64,000 nucleotides of DNA from Prostheceraeus crozeri (GCA_907163375.1 CAJQUW010013680.1:124001-188000), one strand, 5' to 3'. Numbered from the stretch's first letter, positions 23,727 through 36,293 are shown. Translations and numbers: made by a program. Notes: a model not told the origin generated them from the letters alone.

Positions 23727-24590
23727 TCGAAGAGCTCGGTCCTCAACATGTGTTGGAGATAAAGTCATGGTGAAGAACAATAGTGCCGATGAGCCATTCA
23801 TTGGTCGACAGCTTGTCATCGCAATTAGCAAATGAATCTCAATTTTTATGAACTGCTATGACAAGCTGTCAATCAATGAGCACATTTCTGGCATTATTGT
23901 TCAATGACATTATTTGTGTTAAGGGTCGAGCTGATATACTAAACCCAACGTGTAAAAGAGTACTTTGGTGAAATGTCTCATACTTTTGTGAAGGAATTGA
24001 TAAATTTTAGTTGCTTGTAGGAATTTTGTTTGAATGTTTGAATCTAATGATTTTATATGTTCAATTTACATCAATGTACATGTACTTTCAATGAAATTCC
24101 AGATCAAGAAATAGTTACTACACTTAAATAAATCATTCACGAGTTTCAAATTTCAAACGACAACATCAACAGCAAGTACAATAACACTTTTACTGTCAGC
24201 ATGTAGGATATATTTCCCTAACAACTGACCGAGAAAATATTTCAGACTGATCAACACTCTTCTCTGAGTGAACATTCTTTTCATTTATCAAATTAAAAGA
24301 GAAGATAAGGCAGGAAACAGAGTTTCAATATCTATAATCTGTCAAATATCTCGTCCCTTGAAAGAATTCTTTCTCCGTCGTAGGAGAGCGACATATTAAC
24401 AGTAATTAACAAGCTGTCGACAAACGAAGACATCGTCGGCACTATTGTTGTTCAGCATTACTTGTGGTGAGAACAGAACTCTTCAATATATTAAACCCAT
24501 CATCTAAAAGAATACTTTTGTGTATGTTTGGGCAACAAAAAAGCTGCATCAATGCACACATATGTGAATGAATTAATACATTTCAGATTA
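23727..24590. repeat. three-copy dispersed repeat, one copy inverted
   Basis: The sequence ACAAGCTGTC...GGCACTATTGTT.TTCA...TATATTAAACCC occurs at 24385-24590 (plus), 23840-23990 (plus) and 23727-23836 (minus). The first two plus-strand copies also share AAAAGAATACTTTTG-like continuation and are about 540 bp apart. The inverted pair at 23727-23990 could form a loose hairpin. No coding sequence. Confidence 0.65.
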
Positions 24591-24732
24591 TTATGCAAAG
24601 CTGAGAGGATATTGATGCATCGTTTCTCTCAAAGAGCAGATAAAAAGAAGACGCTTGCAAGTGCTACTTTTCCCTAAAATCAAAGCAGATCAATGACTAA
24701 ATACATTGCTGACATCAGCAGTGTGATTATTA

Positions 24733-25067
24733 CCGGTGCAGTGGCTTTGTGGTAGAGTGTTCGCTCTGCGTCCGAGGGACCTGGGTTCAAATCTAGGTTG
24801 GGCAAAACCTGTGACTTTTAAAATAGGTACACTCTGCGTTCTTGCTAAACACTCGGCGCGGAAGAATGAGAGTGAGATAAATGGAACTCGGCCACATGAA
24901 AGACCGGCGTGTCCAGGGATCGCAATTCACCCAAGAAAAAACGAAAATCAGGAAAAACCGGGGTTTGAATGCATAAATTTGAAATATTTACATTAGACTA
25001 ATTTCGTAAAAAACGGAAAAGACGAAAATTGCGATCCCTGAGCTTGCATAAACAAGGAACATTTTTC
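24733..25067 (+). repeat. tRNA-derived SINE, family 1, copy 3
   Basis: The best-preserved head: CCGGTGCAGTGGCTTTGTGG, A box TGGCTTTGTGGTAGAG, B box GGGTTCAAATC. The body is TTTTAAAATAGGTACACTCT and CTAAACACTCGGCGCGG. The 3' part is interrupted by a 127-bp palindromic insert and resumes with GCATAAACAAGGAACATTTT. Confidence 0.88.
24914..25040. mobile_element. short MITE inside SINE copy 3
   Basis: 127 bp with ends CAGGGATCGCAATT and (reverse complement) CAGGGATCGCAATTTTCG. The CAGGG start suggests hAT. Flanks GGCGTGTC and AGCTTGCA agree at only four of eight positions, so a target duplication is not secure. Confidence 0.65.
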
Positions 25068-26324
25068 TTACCAAAAAACAATTTGATAAAATAAATACTT
25101 TGGCTAACTTCGCATCATCGAATAATCAGTTTGCTCCTATTTGCAGTCAGAAATAGTTTCATTAATTAATAGAATTACGATAAAATTATCCGGATCTCAT
25201 CCTAATGAATTGATTGACATTACGAAAAGATTGACATTTCCTGATAAATCAGCTTGTAGTACATGAATACTTAAAACACAAAACAATAAACAGCATTGCA
25301 CAGGCATTTGTCTAAGTGGATGGAAAGAGATTTTTGAGATGAGGTGTGAAGTGATTATCTAAGACAATTAATCTGATTGAATTTGTCTCTCATGAGCATA
25401 TTAAGAGAAAAACTAATTTTTTATCTGAATTAGTAGCCAGTGAGAGACCTTTGGGTTTTAATATCGCCTGGGATAGGGATCCGATTTACCCATCCTGGTT
25501 GTTGCAGAAAATACTTCGGATGGGGCACTGATTCATAAAATCAAGCGCTGCAGCAAGCTGAGCAATGCCAGAGTCTCGACATTGAATCAGAGAATTGCAC
25601 CATTATAGACGATACGACACTTTTACTAACATTAATCGTGGAAATTCCAATGATGCGAGCGGGACTGCAGAATTTCTGGATACAGATGCAATGGCAGATG
25701 TTCCGCATTTCTTCGAATAGTAGCCGCAGCTACTGTCAAATACAATACTACCATTATTGTCTGTGGCTACTATTCGAGGGCAGCTACTGTTGAAAAGTTT
25801 CATATCCGACCCATGGCAATTCTTCATGTTCCACGCATTCTTAATTTTCGATATGATGACATTGAAGACATAACATTCAAGTTCAAACTCATTAACACAA
25901 CCTAGCAGAGTCGAAAAATCTTTGGAAAACCATAGAGCTGAATCGTTATATTACAAGCTGTGTGTAAAAAACGGGTTCTGGTAATAGCCCATTGACAAAA
26001 TTTCTGACAAACAATATGAGCTTCCTCAGTTTATGCGGCTTTTTTGTCACTTTTTGTCTAAAAGTTAAGTATACAACAAAGGCCTGTATATATGTAATAT
26101 ACAGCGACAGACATTTGTTGTTAATCTACAGTGCGGCGTAGTCGAATGACACGCTGATATACTGTCTCGCTACAATATGAATGCTGGTAGTATTCTGTGC
26201 ATCGAATAATAGTAAGAAAATAAGCTGTCGATATCACTTGGAGATGACTTCTGCCTCCACTCGCAAGCAGCAGCTATAATTCGAAGAAGCACGATACTGC
26301 TGGTGATACACATTCTGCCGGTTC
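25068..26324. other. anonymous intronic sequence
   Basis: No gene recognised. A 74-codon minus frame at 25603-25827 overlaps a hairpin and has no recognisable family. Confidence 0.4.
25714..25776. repeat. 16-bp-stem hairpin
   Basis: CGAATAGTAGCCGCAG at 25714 pairs with CTGTGGCTACTATTCG at 25761, with one mismatch. The loop is 31 bases. It may be the core of a small palindromic element. Confidence 0.6.
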
Positions 26325-26332
26325 ACCTAGAT

Positions 26333-27548
26333 CAGTGGTTCTCAAACTGGGGTCTGCGGTCCCCTTGGTACCCCAGTAAGACGGTAAGATGTACCGTTGA
26401 GATATAGGATAGGGAAAGCGTTGACTGTTCCATAAATTAATGAAAGGAGTTTCGCGCCATTTCCACATCTGAACAATTTCATCGATGAGAACGAAATTTA
26501 CGTCGATAACGGTATTCTTGAGGTGATAAAACACCACGTTTCAATTTCTCGGCACTTTCCGGATCTATATGAATTTGAAAAATACTATCGTTTCATCAAC
26601 AACCCATTTGCACTCTCCCTTATCTGACTTCAGAGGAAACTTCATTCAAGAACAGTTTATTGACTTGGTACATGATTAAGGTGCAAAGCTTGTCTTTCGT
26701 AAAATGTGTCGCAGTGACTTTTGGATTGAAATAGTTCAATCCTATCCTGATGTCGGAAAGATGGCTCTTCAAGTGCTGATTCCATATTCAACCACATATG
26801 AGTGTAAGAAAGCGTTTTCAACTCTACTTGCGATGAAAACAAAATCTCGAAACAGACTAGATGTGACTCATGACATGAGAGTTGCACTATCCAAAACACA
26901 GTCCAACGGGGAAGAACTGCTGAAGACGAAGCAGGTGCACCCATCTCATTGAATTAATTGCAAAAATACATTGACTGTGGACAGGCACGGCAGAACCGGG
27001 GGGGGGGGATCGAGGGCACCTTTTCATGCCCTTCTCCCATAATTTAATTGATATTCAAGATTTTCAGACATCTCATCGATTCAGACATCTCCAAAGATTG
27101 CCGATGAGTTATCAAAAAAATAATAAAAAATCGAAAAAAAGTTATCATTTTCCACTTTTATCTGTTCAATTCATTCAAAGCAAACTACAACTACTAATTT
27201 GTTTTGGAAAGTTTTGGCTGACTGTATTTTGATTGGCCTATAAAATCTATTCAATAGCATTATCAACTCTCATAACATTGTAGTTTTATTTCGGTATGGT
27301 TCAGCTTCGAAGTCGGAATCTATATGTTTGATAAATTAAATCTTAATAATTTTCATGAACAGTCTAAACGGCTACACCTTACGTACTTGAATACGTATAA
27401 AATTCGATTAATTTGATTTATGAATTAACTAGAAGTTGAATGGAAATGCCTGGAAAATTCTGCTAGCGGTGACCAAATTATCGCGAATCATTGAGAAATA
27501 ATTGTGAGACCGTCAACTGATAATTTTTGAAAAGTTTGAGAGCCACTG
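26333..27548 (+). mobile_element. Charlie-type hAT transposon, internally deleted
   Basis: Inverted ends CAGTGGTTCTCAAACT and (reverse complement) CAGTGGCTCTCAAACT are the classic Charlie-type terminus. The 8-bp flanks ACCTAGAT (26325-26332) and GCCTAGAT (27549-27556) agree at seven positions. The interior holds only the C-terminal end of a transposase. A run of 11 G lies at about 26998-27008. Confidence 0.92.
26704..26952 (+). pseudogene. hAT transposase C-terminus (ZBED5/SCAND3-like)
   Basis: 82 codons match the C-terminal dimerisation region of the hAT proteins related to ZBED5, SCAND3 and FAM200. The recognisable pieces are FWIEIVQSYPDVGKMALQVL, IPYSTTYECKKAFSTL, KTKSRNRLDVTHDMRVALSK and the terminal HPSH. 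The sequence just upstream (FPDLYEFEKYYRFINNPFAL in another frame) continues the match. The BED zinc finger and the DDE catalytic core are absent, so this is a relic inside the element at 26333-27548. Confidence 0.85.
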
Positions 27549-27556
27549 GCCTAGAT

Positions 27557-30500
27557 GATTGTATTGTGCATAGATGTCAAGAGACAAAATGCTGCACATC
27601 AAACATAATGAAACTGTGGTAGGCTCTTTGAACTTAACTGAGTAAGATATTTCTGTGTGAAAATCTGTTCTAAATCAATTGAAAAATATATTCCCATCTT
27701 TAACATCAGCAATATTGAAAGTCACTTAGAAAAATAAAAGCAGATTTATAAAAATTTCCATTTACTTATGTGGCTGTCATATTTGAACTATAGCAGTGTG
27801 CTGTGCAGCAGAAAGTCAATATACCGGTGCAAAACTTTAAAATGCGCATCGGTCGGAGATGCTGTGATTTTTCCTCCTTCAAAGACAGAAACAGTAGAAA
27901 TCCTAAAGTGACACATCGTCGCAATTAAAATGTAAAAGAAACATTGAAAACGCAAACTGTCGCTTATCAATATAAATTGAACTACTGGCTACTGGTGAGG
28001 TAATTCTCAAAATCTGAAATAAGCCAATTCATTTTTTATTGGGCGTGGTGCCGAAAGCGATGACCACTTCTGTTTTCCAATTGTTAAAGCAACTTAAATG
28101 GGTTGCAATCGTGAAAAGAATAACACAAGACGAACCCTAGGGAGATGTCCTTGTGTAGCTTCAATCAATTTCTGTGAATTGTTTCTTGTACGTTTCCGTT
28201 GTTTGTAGAAAAGACGTTGCCAAAAGCTGACCAATTGTGAAATATTCCCTTTTTTCTGAGTTTAGTTGGCAGATGAGCGAAGACAGGTGATGCGTATCAA
28301 TTCTGCTCAAGTCTCAGTGGCAGCAAAGTGATAATTTTCAATTGTCTCAGAACAATGAATCATCGATTAATTTTCTTGAGTTCCATTAATTCCTAAAGTC
28401 GCATTAGAACTGTCCCATTTTATTACATGTGTAAGATGAGGTACAATATCACATTATTCACAGACAAATTTGATAGTCACCTTCTTTTCGTTGCAGTCTT
28501 CTATGTATTTCTGTTCTTACAGCGTTTACAATCAAGATCATTTATCAATACTCGCTACTTCATTCACGGCAAAAATTGTTTCCTTATAACCTTTCTTCGG
28601 CAAGGGTGTAGAGTCGGGTAATAAACTCTATATAATGCCGATATGGGTAAAAAAACATAAAACATCTGTAATAGATCCAAAACACTCCTGCAAAATCTTG
28701 ACAATGCAAACCGGCTTGCGAAAGCTTTAATATTTTTAACAATAAAGTAATTTTAGCAGCAGACATATTTTTGGGGAGACGAAACAAATTGAAGCGAAAT
28801 TCACTATGACATTCAAACATGTTTACTAATAAAATGAAATAACTGAATAACTGAATAAAATGAAAACACTTGCTAGATTACGGGACATAAAGTCAATTAG
28901 TTATCAGAAGCTTTTCAATGTCACTTGATTACGCATTAACCGCTGCTTGCCAATCCATGTAAGCAATCTAGTTAATCAGAAATTAGCTGGGATAAGGACA
29001 CCGGTCTCCAGTCTTTGATATTTGTTAGGTAGTCTTCCGCCTGGCATGGTAAGGTGATCGAGCGAAGGAAAAAGTGATCGAAAGAGATGTGAGACACAGC
29101 ATCTAAAGTTATATCTGATGCTGATATCAGCGGACGGCTACCAGAGTTTATGACCCGATCCAGAGCACGGAAACTTATGGCATGTAGTTTATTACCCGAT
29201 TCTGCAGTTTTACCCCTTCCTCCAGATATCCTAGGAGCGCAACAGTATGTACGACTACATTTTCTTGGCTTTAGAGAAAGGGGAGAAAATAATGTGAATA
29301 TTGTCCTGGTCCTATCATGAAGTCTTGAGGGATTCCTTTCAGCATGCGACTGATATACGAGTATGTGAAAGCGGATGAGTTTCAAGCTAAAAGAGGAACT
29401 GAAGCTGATCTAGAAAGTAGAAGATTGTAGTTATGGAAAATGAGATACCAAGAGGATTGCAGACGATCAATCAACCGAAACCACTCGAATCGGAATCATC
29501 CTATCCCGATATGTCAATCTCAATAAAAGCCGCTGCTGAAGAACGAGAGCGAAATCCATAAAGATTGCGTACGTGGTTTTTGATTAAGTTGACGGAGGGA
29601 AAACCACGGTCCCATGATGTTGTTTATTCCGTTGCAGGCTACACGTTTCGACCTTGACTTCGAACCTGTTCATGCAACTGCGAAATCCATGTTGCTTCGT
29701 TGTATGTAGCCTTTACGAAAGGCAAGAAGAAGTAGGGAGAAACCATGATAGCAGTTTTTCATACTATGGGGAGTCTCTCTATTTTATCAGAGCTGGAATG
29801 ATTTCTGTGGGAAGACTAAAGAAGTTAAAACCAAGCATGTCATTCGAGGTGAAGCTGAGAGGTTAATGGAACTTCTTGTTTTAAAACCGTAATCGAAGTG
29901 AAATTCTTTGTTACAATAGCACTTTTGGAAATGACAGCATTCTGCTGCTGTATACTTTTGCCACTGACGTAACCCAACCAATTGCCTAGAATGCCCTGGA
30001 TTGAAAGGTTTTCACCAACGAATACACAGTTTGAGTGAAAGATAATTGATGATTCCATGCAACTCATTAATTTTCGATTCAGTTGCATTGAATATCCTCA
30101 ATGTGCTGGATTGACCAAAAACATCACTTTTTTTACTTGTATTTATTTTGTTCAGCTGTAATACATTCCAAAGTTTTCGAACTTTGAACTTCGTCAATCC
30201 ACCTTGTTGCTCGACAGATTTTGGATGAGAAGTGTGTGGTAAAGGTTTTCTTCTCAAGACTTACTACTAATACGAGAAGAGGGTGTGCTTTGAAATGAAA
30301 TATTAACACATGAGTTAAATGCATCAAAACCATGTGATCCTTGCTAACAAAATAAAATGAGACCATAAAATGACTTCGCCTTTTTTTGTAATGACCTTGA
30401 TGTAGTGCGCGAGACCAAACATGATTCTATCAAGAATGGACGCAAGTGAATGGTTCACAGAGTTAGACTGCTCGTTCCTCGTAGTCGTTGTTTCCCAGAT

Positions 30501-31090
30501 GATGGGTAAGGTCATATCCCGTATGCGATAATGAAATGGCACACACCCCACACAATCTACGGTCAAACTATATGTCGCCACTGAATAAGCAGTGAGCCTC
30601 AGACAGCAGCCAGTGGCGTGCGTGTCACACACATCTAGTTCCGCGGTCGGTCACACTTCGCTGTCACCGTATCATTCATTGATGAATCCTACGAAGAGAT
30701 GAATTGAACTAAATCTCTCACGCCAGCCAATTTCTAAGCAAAGAATCTGACGGACCAACATAAACAATAAAACTTGTGTGCAATGATCTGAATTCTTCGA
30801 ATCTGAAGGAATCGTGGCAATCGAAGCATTTTTGGCGGAATTCACAGCAATCCGCAAGCGGCACACGAATGTTTTTCCCATCTCTGTAAGATATTAGGAA
30901 TTCCTTATTACCCACTTACTAAGTTCCAGCATGAGGCATCGTTTTGCATTAGCACTTCTAGTAAACAATCTAATTCTGTGGCATGGTTTCCTTAGAAGTA
31001 CTCTTGAATAGGTGGAAATCAAGAATGGGCACATAGTGCATGGTTTTCCTTAGATAGTGCTGAATAGGTCAAAATTATTTAACAAATTTC
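27557..31090. other. anonymous intronic sequence with orphan open frames
   Basis: I see no recognisable gene. A 137-codon minus frame at 28972-29385 (contains ISGGRGKTAESGNKLH) is the longest and sits in GC-richer DNA. Overlapping minus frames of 65-102 codons occur at 29787-30915. One of them, 30718-30915, is Cys-rich (LADCCEFRQKCFDCHDS). None has splice signals or motifs that allow a function. Confidence 0.4.
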
Positions 31091-31094
31091 AACA

Positions 31095-31215
31095 AATTTC
31101 GTCCTATTGCGCCTCATCAGTCGTGGGTAGGTTTGAAACAGCGACGTTGGAGCTAGCGGCCGAGCCGAGCAAGCATAACCTCTAACCACAAGGCCAACGA
31201 ATGATCTGTTGAGAG
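31095..31215 (-). repeat. tRNA-derived SINE fragment, family 3
   Basis: Minus strand: A box TGGCCTTGTGGTTAGAGG, B-box-like GTTTCAAACC at tRNA spacing, followed by TACCCACGACTGATGAGGCG. It differs in body from families 1 and 2. The acceptor-stem sides do not pair, so it is not a tRNA gene. Confidence 0.6.
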
Positions 31216-33602
31216 CATGAATTAGGCAGGAAGGCACTGCTTTAACGCAGGCACATGGAGGGCGGATTGCATTCTGCAATCACTTAATGCCGCATCAGAG
31301 ATTGAGGCGCTTCACGCAGGCACTACTCATGCTTCAAATTATGTTTCAAAGTTACAATTAACATTTCAACAGCATTCTTTGCTTTTAAGACCAGGAATAT
31401 TAATATATTTAATGTCAAAAAAACATGAAAACGAAGGTTCTTGTAGGTGCACGTTCTCGACTTTGAGAAACAGTAACATCCAAATGACGTTTTGCACCAC
31501 AGTGCTGGACAGTGTGGAGGCTTCAAGTGGATCTAATGCATGTATAGGTAGAATGTTTCGGCAGAATGCACAAATCTATTGTGCATGTACAGCTAAAACT
31601 GCGATCTCCCTTGAGTTTTGCAAAGACAAATTTAAACAATATTTACAGGCGTTAGTCTCAGACGCTCCGGTTCCCCACCCTTTCAGCGAGAGACTTTTAT
31701 CAGAAAAAATATTTTGTACATAATTCTCATAAAAATGTTCATGCAAATTTTATGTCAAGCTGTCATCGACTTTTTTCAACAGACTGGTATCATCAATATT
31801 CCTGTATTAAATGATTCGTATAAAAGCAAGATACATACAGAGAAATAGACAAGGACATACAGAGACAACATTTTCAGCAGATCTACTTCCCTAAAGCAAT
31901 ATATTTCAATTTCCTTAATTTCAAGTGTTGTTTGTCAAATCTTGAATCGATCTCACAAGAGCGCCGTAAACCATTAGTTAAGGGTTCTTTATGACTGATA
32001 TTCCATCCCTGAACATTTAATGACAGGGTATGCTTCATTTCCGAACTACATATGACTAGAAAACTGAATATCTCGTGATTTTGATTACCAAACGATGTGT
32101 TTAATGTATAACTAGGTTCAGCTTTACCAATCGATTCTCTATTTCAGATTTTTTACTACATATGAAAGCTTCTGGTAGTTAAAAGCATCCCATCTCCGTG
32201 TACTTTTGTTAGGAGATCATTGACAAAACACGCATGTGCACCAAACCCGATGAATCCGCAAATGATGCCGCATTGAATTCCCCATCATTGCCCACAGAGA
32301 AAATAGAAAATGTGCTTGTTATTTGCTAATGACAGTTTTCTACAGGCAATAGTCATGTTACATGTCAAGATTTACGCGCGTACATCAGAACATGGCGTTG
32401 CATAAAAATAATCATCTTCTGTGCAATGTGAAATGTATTTGCGATAGGGCACGACGGCGGTAAATTAGCACCACTCAAGAGTAATCTCACGAACGGACCT
32501 GTTGATATCATCCATTTTAACCACTTATATTTCGTGTGACTTGTTTGAAATTCAATTCCGTCTGTACATCTTCTGTGGGAAGTGTCTTCAGACAACAATT
32601 CTGCCTTTCTAACCTGCGCCAATCGATAATTAAGTTGATAAGTACTTAGAAACTTCGCGTCTGTCGAGTTTAATGTCGCAGACGCTCGCGTTTGCTACTG
32701 AGAGAATGACAAAAATTGATATCCACTGCAGAGTCTCTTGAATCATATTATCGTGATTATAGGATATAACTTTGATCAATTTCACATGAAGTAAAGAAGA
32801 AATACTAATTACGAAATCATTATTGTAGAAGCTGTGATAAAAAAGCAACCTGAGAAGCTTAATCATACAGTAGAGTAGGCCTATAACGATATGTCTTACT
32901 TACCATTTTTTAAAATAATTTTAAATTGAAATCAATCTTGTGAAAGTCTGTGATTCTAGATCTATTACGTCGTTCTTTGCTTCAGATACAGAAGAATCTT
33001 CAACTCATAGAGCCCAAGCGCTCGTGCAAATTGTGCGTTTTAATGAATCATCTTTTTGGAATATGATGAATATCATTTTGACCGCTGGTTGCTCTCGCTG
33101 AAGTGATTGAACGTCTTCAAGGACCTGTGCGCCATCACTAAATCCTTTAAAGTAGTATTCACATGGCATTTGAGTTTTCAATGCTCTATTCGATGTCAAT
33201 GATATACCAGATGATCATGATGTGATTCATAGACTCATTTATAAAACACTGTATTGAGCCGTGACTTTACAGAAAGTTGTCACTCAAAATGCTTTCGAAA
33301 GTTGTACTTTTCAAAATAGGTCATAAATTTCACCTTTCAGGGAACCACATCCAACGGGTTATGGTGAAGTTTGAAAATGCTCAAAGTCACGAAGGCATAA
33401 ATTGGGTGCCTTAGCTTTAAAATGTCTAAAGCAAAAATGCGACAGGTTCCCAATTGACCCCCTCCCGTTGTCTCTAGGATTAAAGTAGAACAGGAATGCA
33501 TGTACATGTAAGAATACACACCCATGAAATCATAAAATTGCTTTTCATATCGAAAAAATCCATTTTTTGACAGTATTAATGAAATTACATTAATACACTT
33601 AC
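31216..33602. other. anonymous intronic sequence
   Basis: A 114-codon plus frame at 31379-31723 and minus frames at 32365-32866 have no recognisable domains. No repeat boundaries were found. Confidence 0.4.
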
Positions 33603-33689
33603 TTTTTTGCACCGAGACAATTCTGGAAGGATTTTGATACAATTGCTGGCAGCGACTAATTCTTCGAGATTCGGTAAACAAACCACGGC
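33603..33689 (-). CDS. LRR protein, exon 4
   Basis: An 87-bp exon of exactly 29 codons encodes AVVCLPNLEELVAASNCIKI followed by LPELSRCKK, one LRR and the start of the next. The acceptor is AATCTTTTCAG before 33689 and the donor is the strong GTAAGTG after 33603. It enters and leaves in phase 0, matching the phase-0 end of exon 3 (45002) and the phase-0 start of exon 5 (8620). Because it is exactly 29 codons and symmetric, skipping it would keep the frame but break the repeat register. The surrounding minus strand stays open beyond both splice sites, so the exon limits rest on the splice signals and on phase. Confidence 0.85.
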
Positions 33690-36240
33690 CTGAAAAGATT
33701 ATGTTAAATCCTTAATGTTGTGGAAGGAAAATTATTTTCTAAATCTTGCAAAATTCCCACTGATTTCGATGACTCGTAATGTGACTTGCAAATAGTGTAC
33801 AGTGTACACTCCATTCCATCTAGCAATGATAGGAATTTTATGATTGGTGTTATTGATGCTATTACTGATCGTTCTACTCTCAAGTTATTTGGATCCTACA
33901 GAAGCACCATTCAAAGGTACACGCTATTTCATTCACTACCATACATAATTCACAGCACCTCTTAGGGTATGAATGATCTAAGATTCGGTACTTTAATTGC
34001 CTGTCAATGGTTTAATGTTTGTAACAACTTACACTAATCTATAGGCCAAAATCAATAAATCAACTGAAATAGAAATGATATTGTATAATCCTCTTTCGTA
34101 TAAAAAAAAATCCTTTGAATACTCATCTGGTTAAATTATTCAATTCAATCATCATGCTTAAAATCAATCGTCTTGACAACGCTACTAATTGGCGACACGA
34201 CCGTCAAAGCCTTCATGTTGCCCCTGTCTCCCAAGGGGAGCGCTCGACTACGCACGAAGCCCTGGGCTCCAACACGCGCAGTGCAACAAGAATAAAACAT
34301 CGGCGAGAGATGCTCGAGTAGTCTGTGAAGCACAATAACACGAGGTATTGAAACGTGAGTTGTTCTCAAATGTACAGAGAATTGTCGATACTAGGATATC
34401 CATGTAGTAAAACTATAGAATGTTTTAGTTCTAGGCAAATGTTTTCAAGCGAATCTACGTAGCCAATGTGGGTGTTCAAAGGTTTTTGAATGGGTACTTA
34501 GACTTGGTCAAGAAATTGGGGTTGCTACTTTATTCCAGGCTGTCATGAGCGTGCAAAGATTTACAATCTTTAGAGAAAACTGCCAATCTTGTTCGATGTC
34601 GTTGTGCATAAACAAAGATCATCGGAAGAGGTGTAGGATATGTGGATAATTGATGGGTTTAATTAGTTAAGTGATGGAAATCAAACATTAACCGGATATC
34701 GAACTTAAACGAAATTATGAAAACGCATCTGTCCTGTTAATTTTGTGTTTGTTGATAATATTGTAAAGGAAAGAGACAGCGTAGTTGTAAGCTGTACTTT
34801 TAAACAAGGCAAGTACGTGTATAATAAGTTAACATTCTTGCTCTAGTTGAGCGAATGCAATGAATGAAACTGATAGCTGACGGAATTAAAATTACTATAG
34901 AAAAATCAAAATCCTCTTGTTTAACCGTGTACTGTATTCCTTTTCCAGTACTTCATAATCAATTTGTGAATTGCTATTTAATCATAAAGCTATAAAGCGA
35001 CTGCTCTACGCATTACACATTTGTCATTTTTATTAAATTGATCATTCATTAACTCATCTCACTAGATATCAAATATCCTTTTCCACAATTTTGTGCTTTG
35101 GAGTATCAGGCCTGTAGTCTAATGCGTAAATAATTGAATTCAATCATTTCATTAGTACGATTTGATATATTCATGTCATTTATCTCGTAGATATATACGT
35201 AGCTTCTATAATGCTACAAGATATTCAATGAGATTCTATCGTTTAATCATTTTATCGAGCACGATCACAATCTCAAACCAAAACGGAAATAATCTTTGAT
35301 ATTCTCTTATTATCAATGCTCGGATAATCTACCACACTCATCTATTTGTGATCATAAAGTATGACTTAAAGCGGCTGAACCACGGATAATTGCATCCGGT
35401 GAATTATTACTGATAACTACTCGTGTACTTCAATGCTAAACGGAAAGAGAATGAGTCTGTTAATGGAAACTTATAGGTCATTGTTTGGGGTGTGACTTAA
35501 TGAGTAAAGAAACAAAATAATTTTTAGTAAATTGACCTATCATGATACCTGAAGAATCTGAGGAAGAAATAGTATATCAATTCAATGCATCACTCTGCGT
35601 GTCAATCAAGAGAATCATTAATGAAATCCTTAATATTATCAACATTAAACCTCTCAAGGAATATTTGTTGCAAATTTATAATGAGCTCTAAAGATTTGCA
35701 CCCAAACGAGAATGTTAATGAAAGTAAGCACTGACATGATTATCACACAGGACAAAATTTATATTAGAGGAGAAAGAGAGAGATTCACAAAAGAACACGC
35801 TGATGCAGAGCAATATAGAGGTCATTATTCAAAGAATGGTCAACACTAGTACAGCAAGTCGGACTCGAAGCACCCACTGAAGTCAGTAAAATTCTAGCAG
35901 GGTTGAACACTAACTCAAACCGAATGAAGATTATATTTTTTCTTGCAACCGCACCTTCTCGATCAAATCTCTTTTGATCGTGCATTTTCTGTTTGATGTC
36001 TCTTGTATAATACAACAATTCTATGTTCCTCAGTTAATCAGTAGCATACCAAGGTATCGAATCTTCAGATATCGACGATATTAAAAGCAATCGCGATATC
36101 GGGATAATAGAGTCGAGATCTCGTCTAATAGAGAGCTGATCATAGTTGATAGTTGATAGCCTTATACGGGAGAGTGTTCATGATGAGGATGAGAAAGCAA
36201 AAATGCGGCACTCCCTTTAGTAATGGCTTTAATAAAATTA
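33690..36240. other. anonymous intronic sequence
   Basis: No gene recognised. A GC-richer patch at 34170-34330 (CAAGGGGAGCGCTCGACTACG...) with overlapping short frames on both strands may be an unassigned repeat. A 77-codon minus frame at 35785-36018 has no known motif. Confidence 0.4.
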
Positions 36241-36266
36241 GTTGCTAAAAATATATACACGGCAAA

Positions 36267-36293
36267 CGTTTCGCGACGCAGTCGCTGCCTCAG
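36267..36293 (-). other. hammerhead-like motif behind the Penelope-like ORF
   Basis: On the minus strand: CTGAGGCA, a 5-bp stem GCGAC/GTCGC with loop TGC, then GAAACG. This mirrors a hammerhead core (CUGANGA, stem II, GAAA), with the A9 position changed and one extra base. Hammerhead motifs are known from Penelope-like element termini. Confidence 0.5.

Larger units (their letters stand above)
8621..33602 (-). other. LRR gene intron of about 25 kb
   Basis: Bounded by GTAAGTG at the 33602 end and TATTGTAG at the 8621 end. It holds two SINEs and further SINE-like pieces, three MITEs, a Tc1, two hAT elements and several anonymous stretches, each listed separately. The phases of exons 4 and 5 join directly, so no further LRR exon is needed inside. 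Confidence 0.8.

Noticed and set aside
24733-24800. tRNA gene
   Set aside because: A and B boxes are present but the acceptor stem does not pair and the same sequence recurs as a SINE head elsewhere in the window.
24736-24996. 86-codon plus-strand frame
   Set aside because: It is a read-through of SINE copy 3 and its MITE insert, not a protein gene.
28972-29385. 137-codon host protein gene
   Set aside because: No recognisable domain, no splice signals in frame and no supporting neighbour; kept only as an orphan frame in the anonymous stretch.
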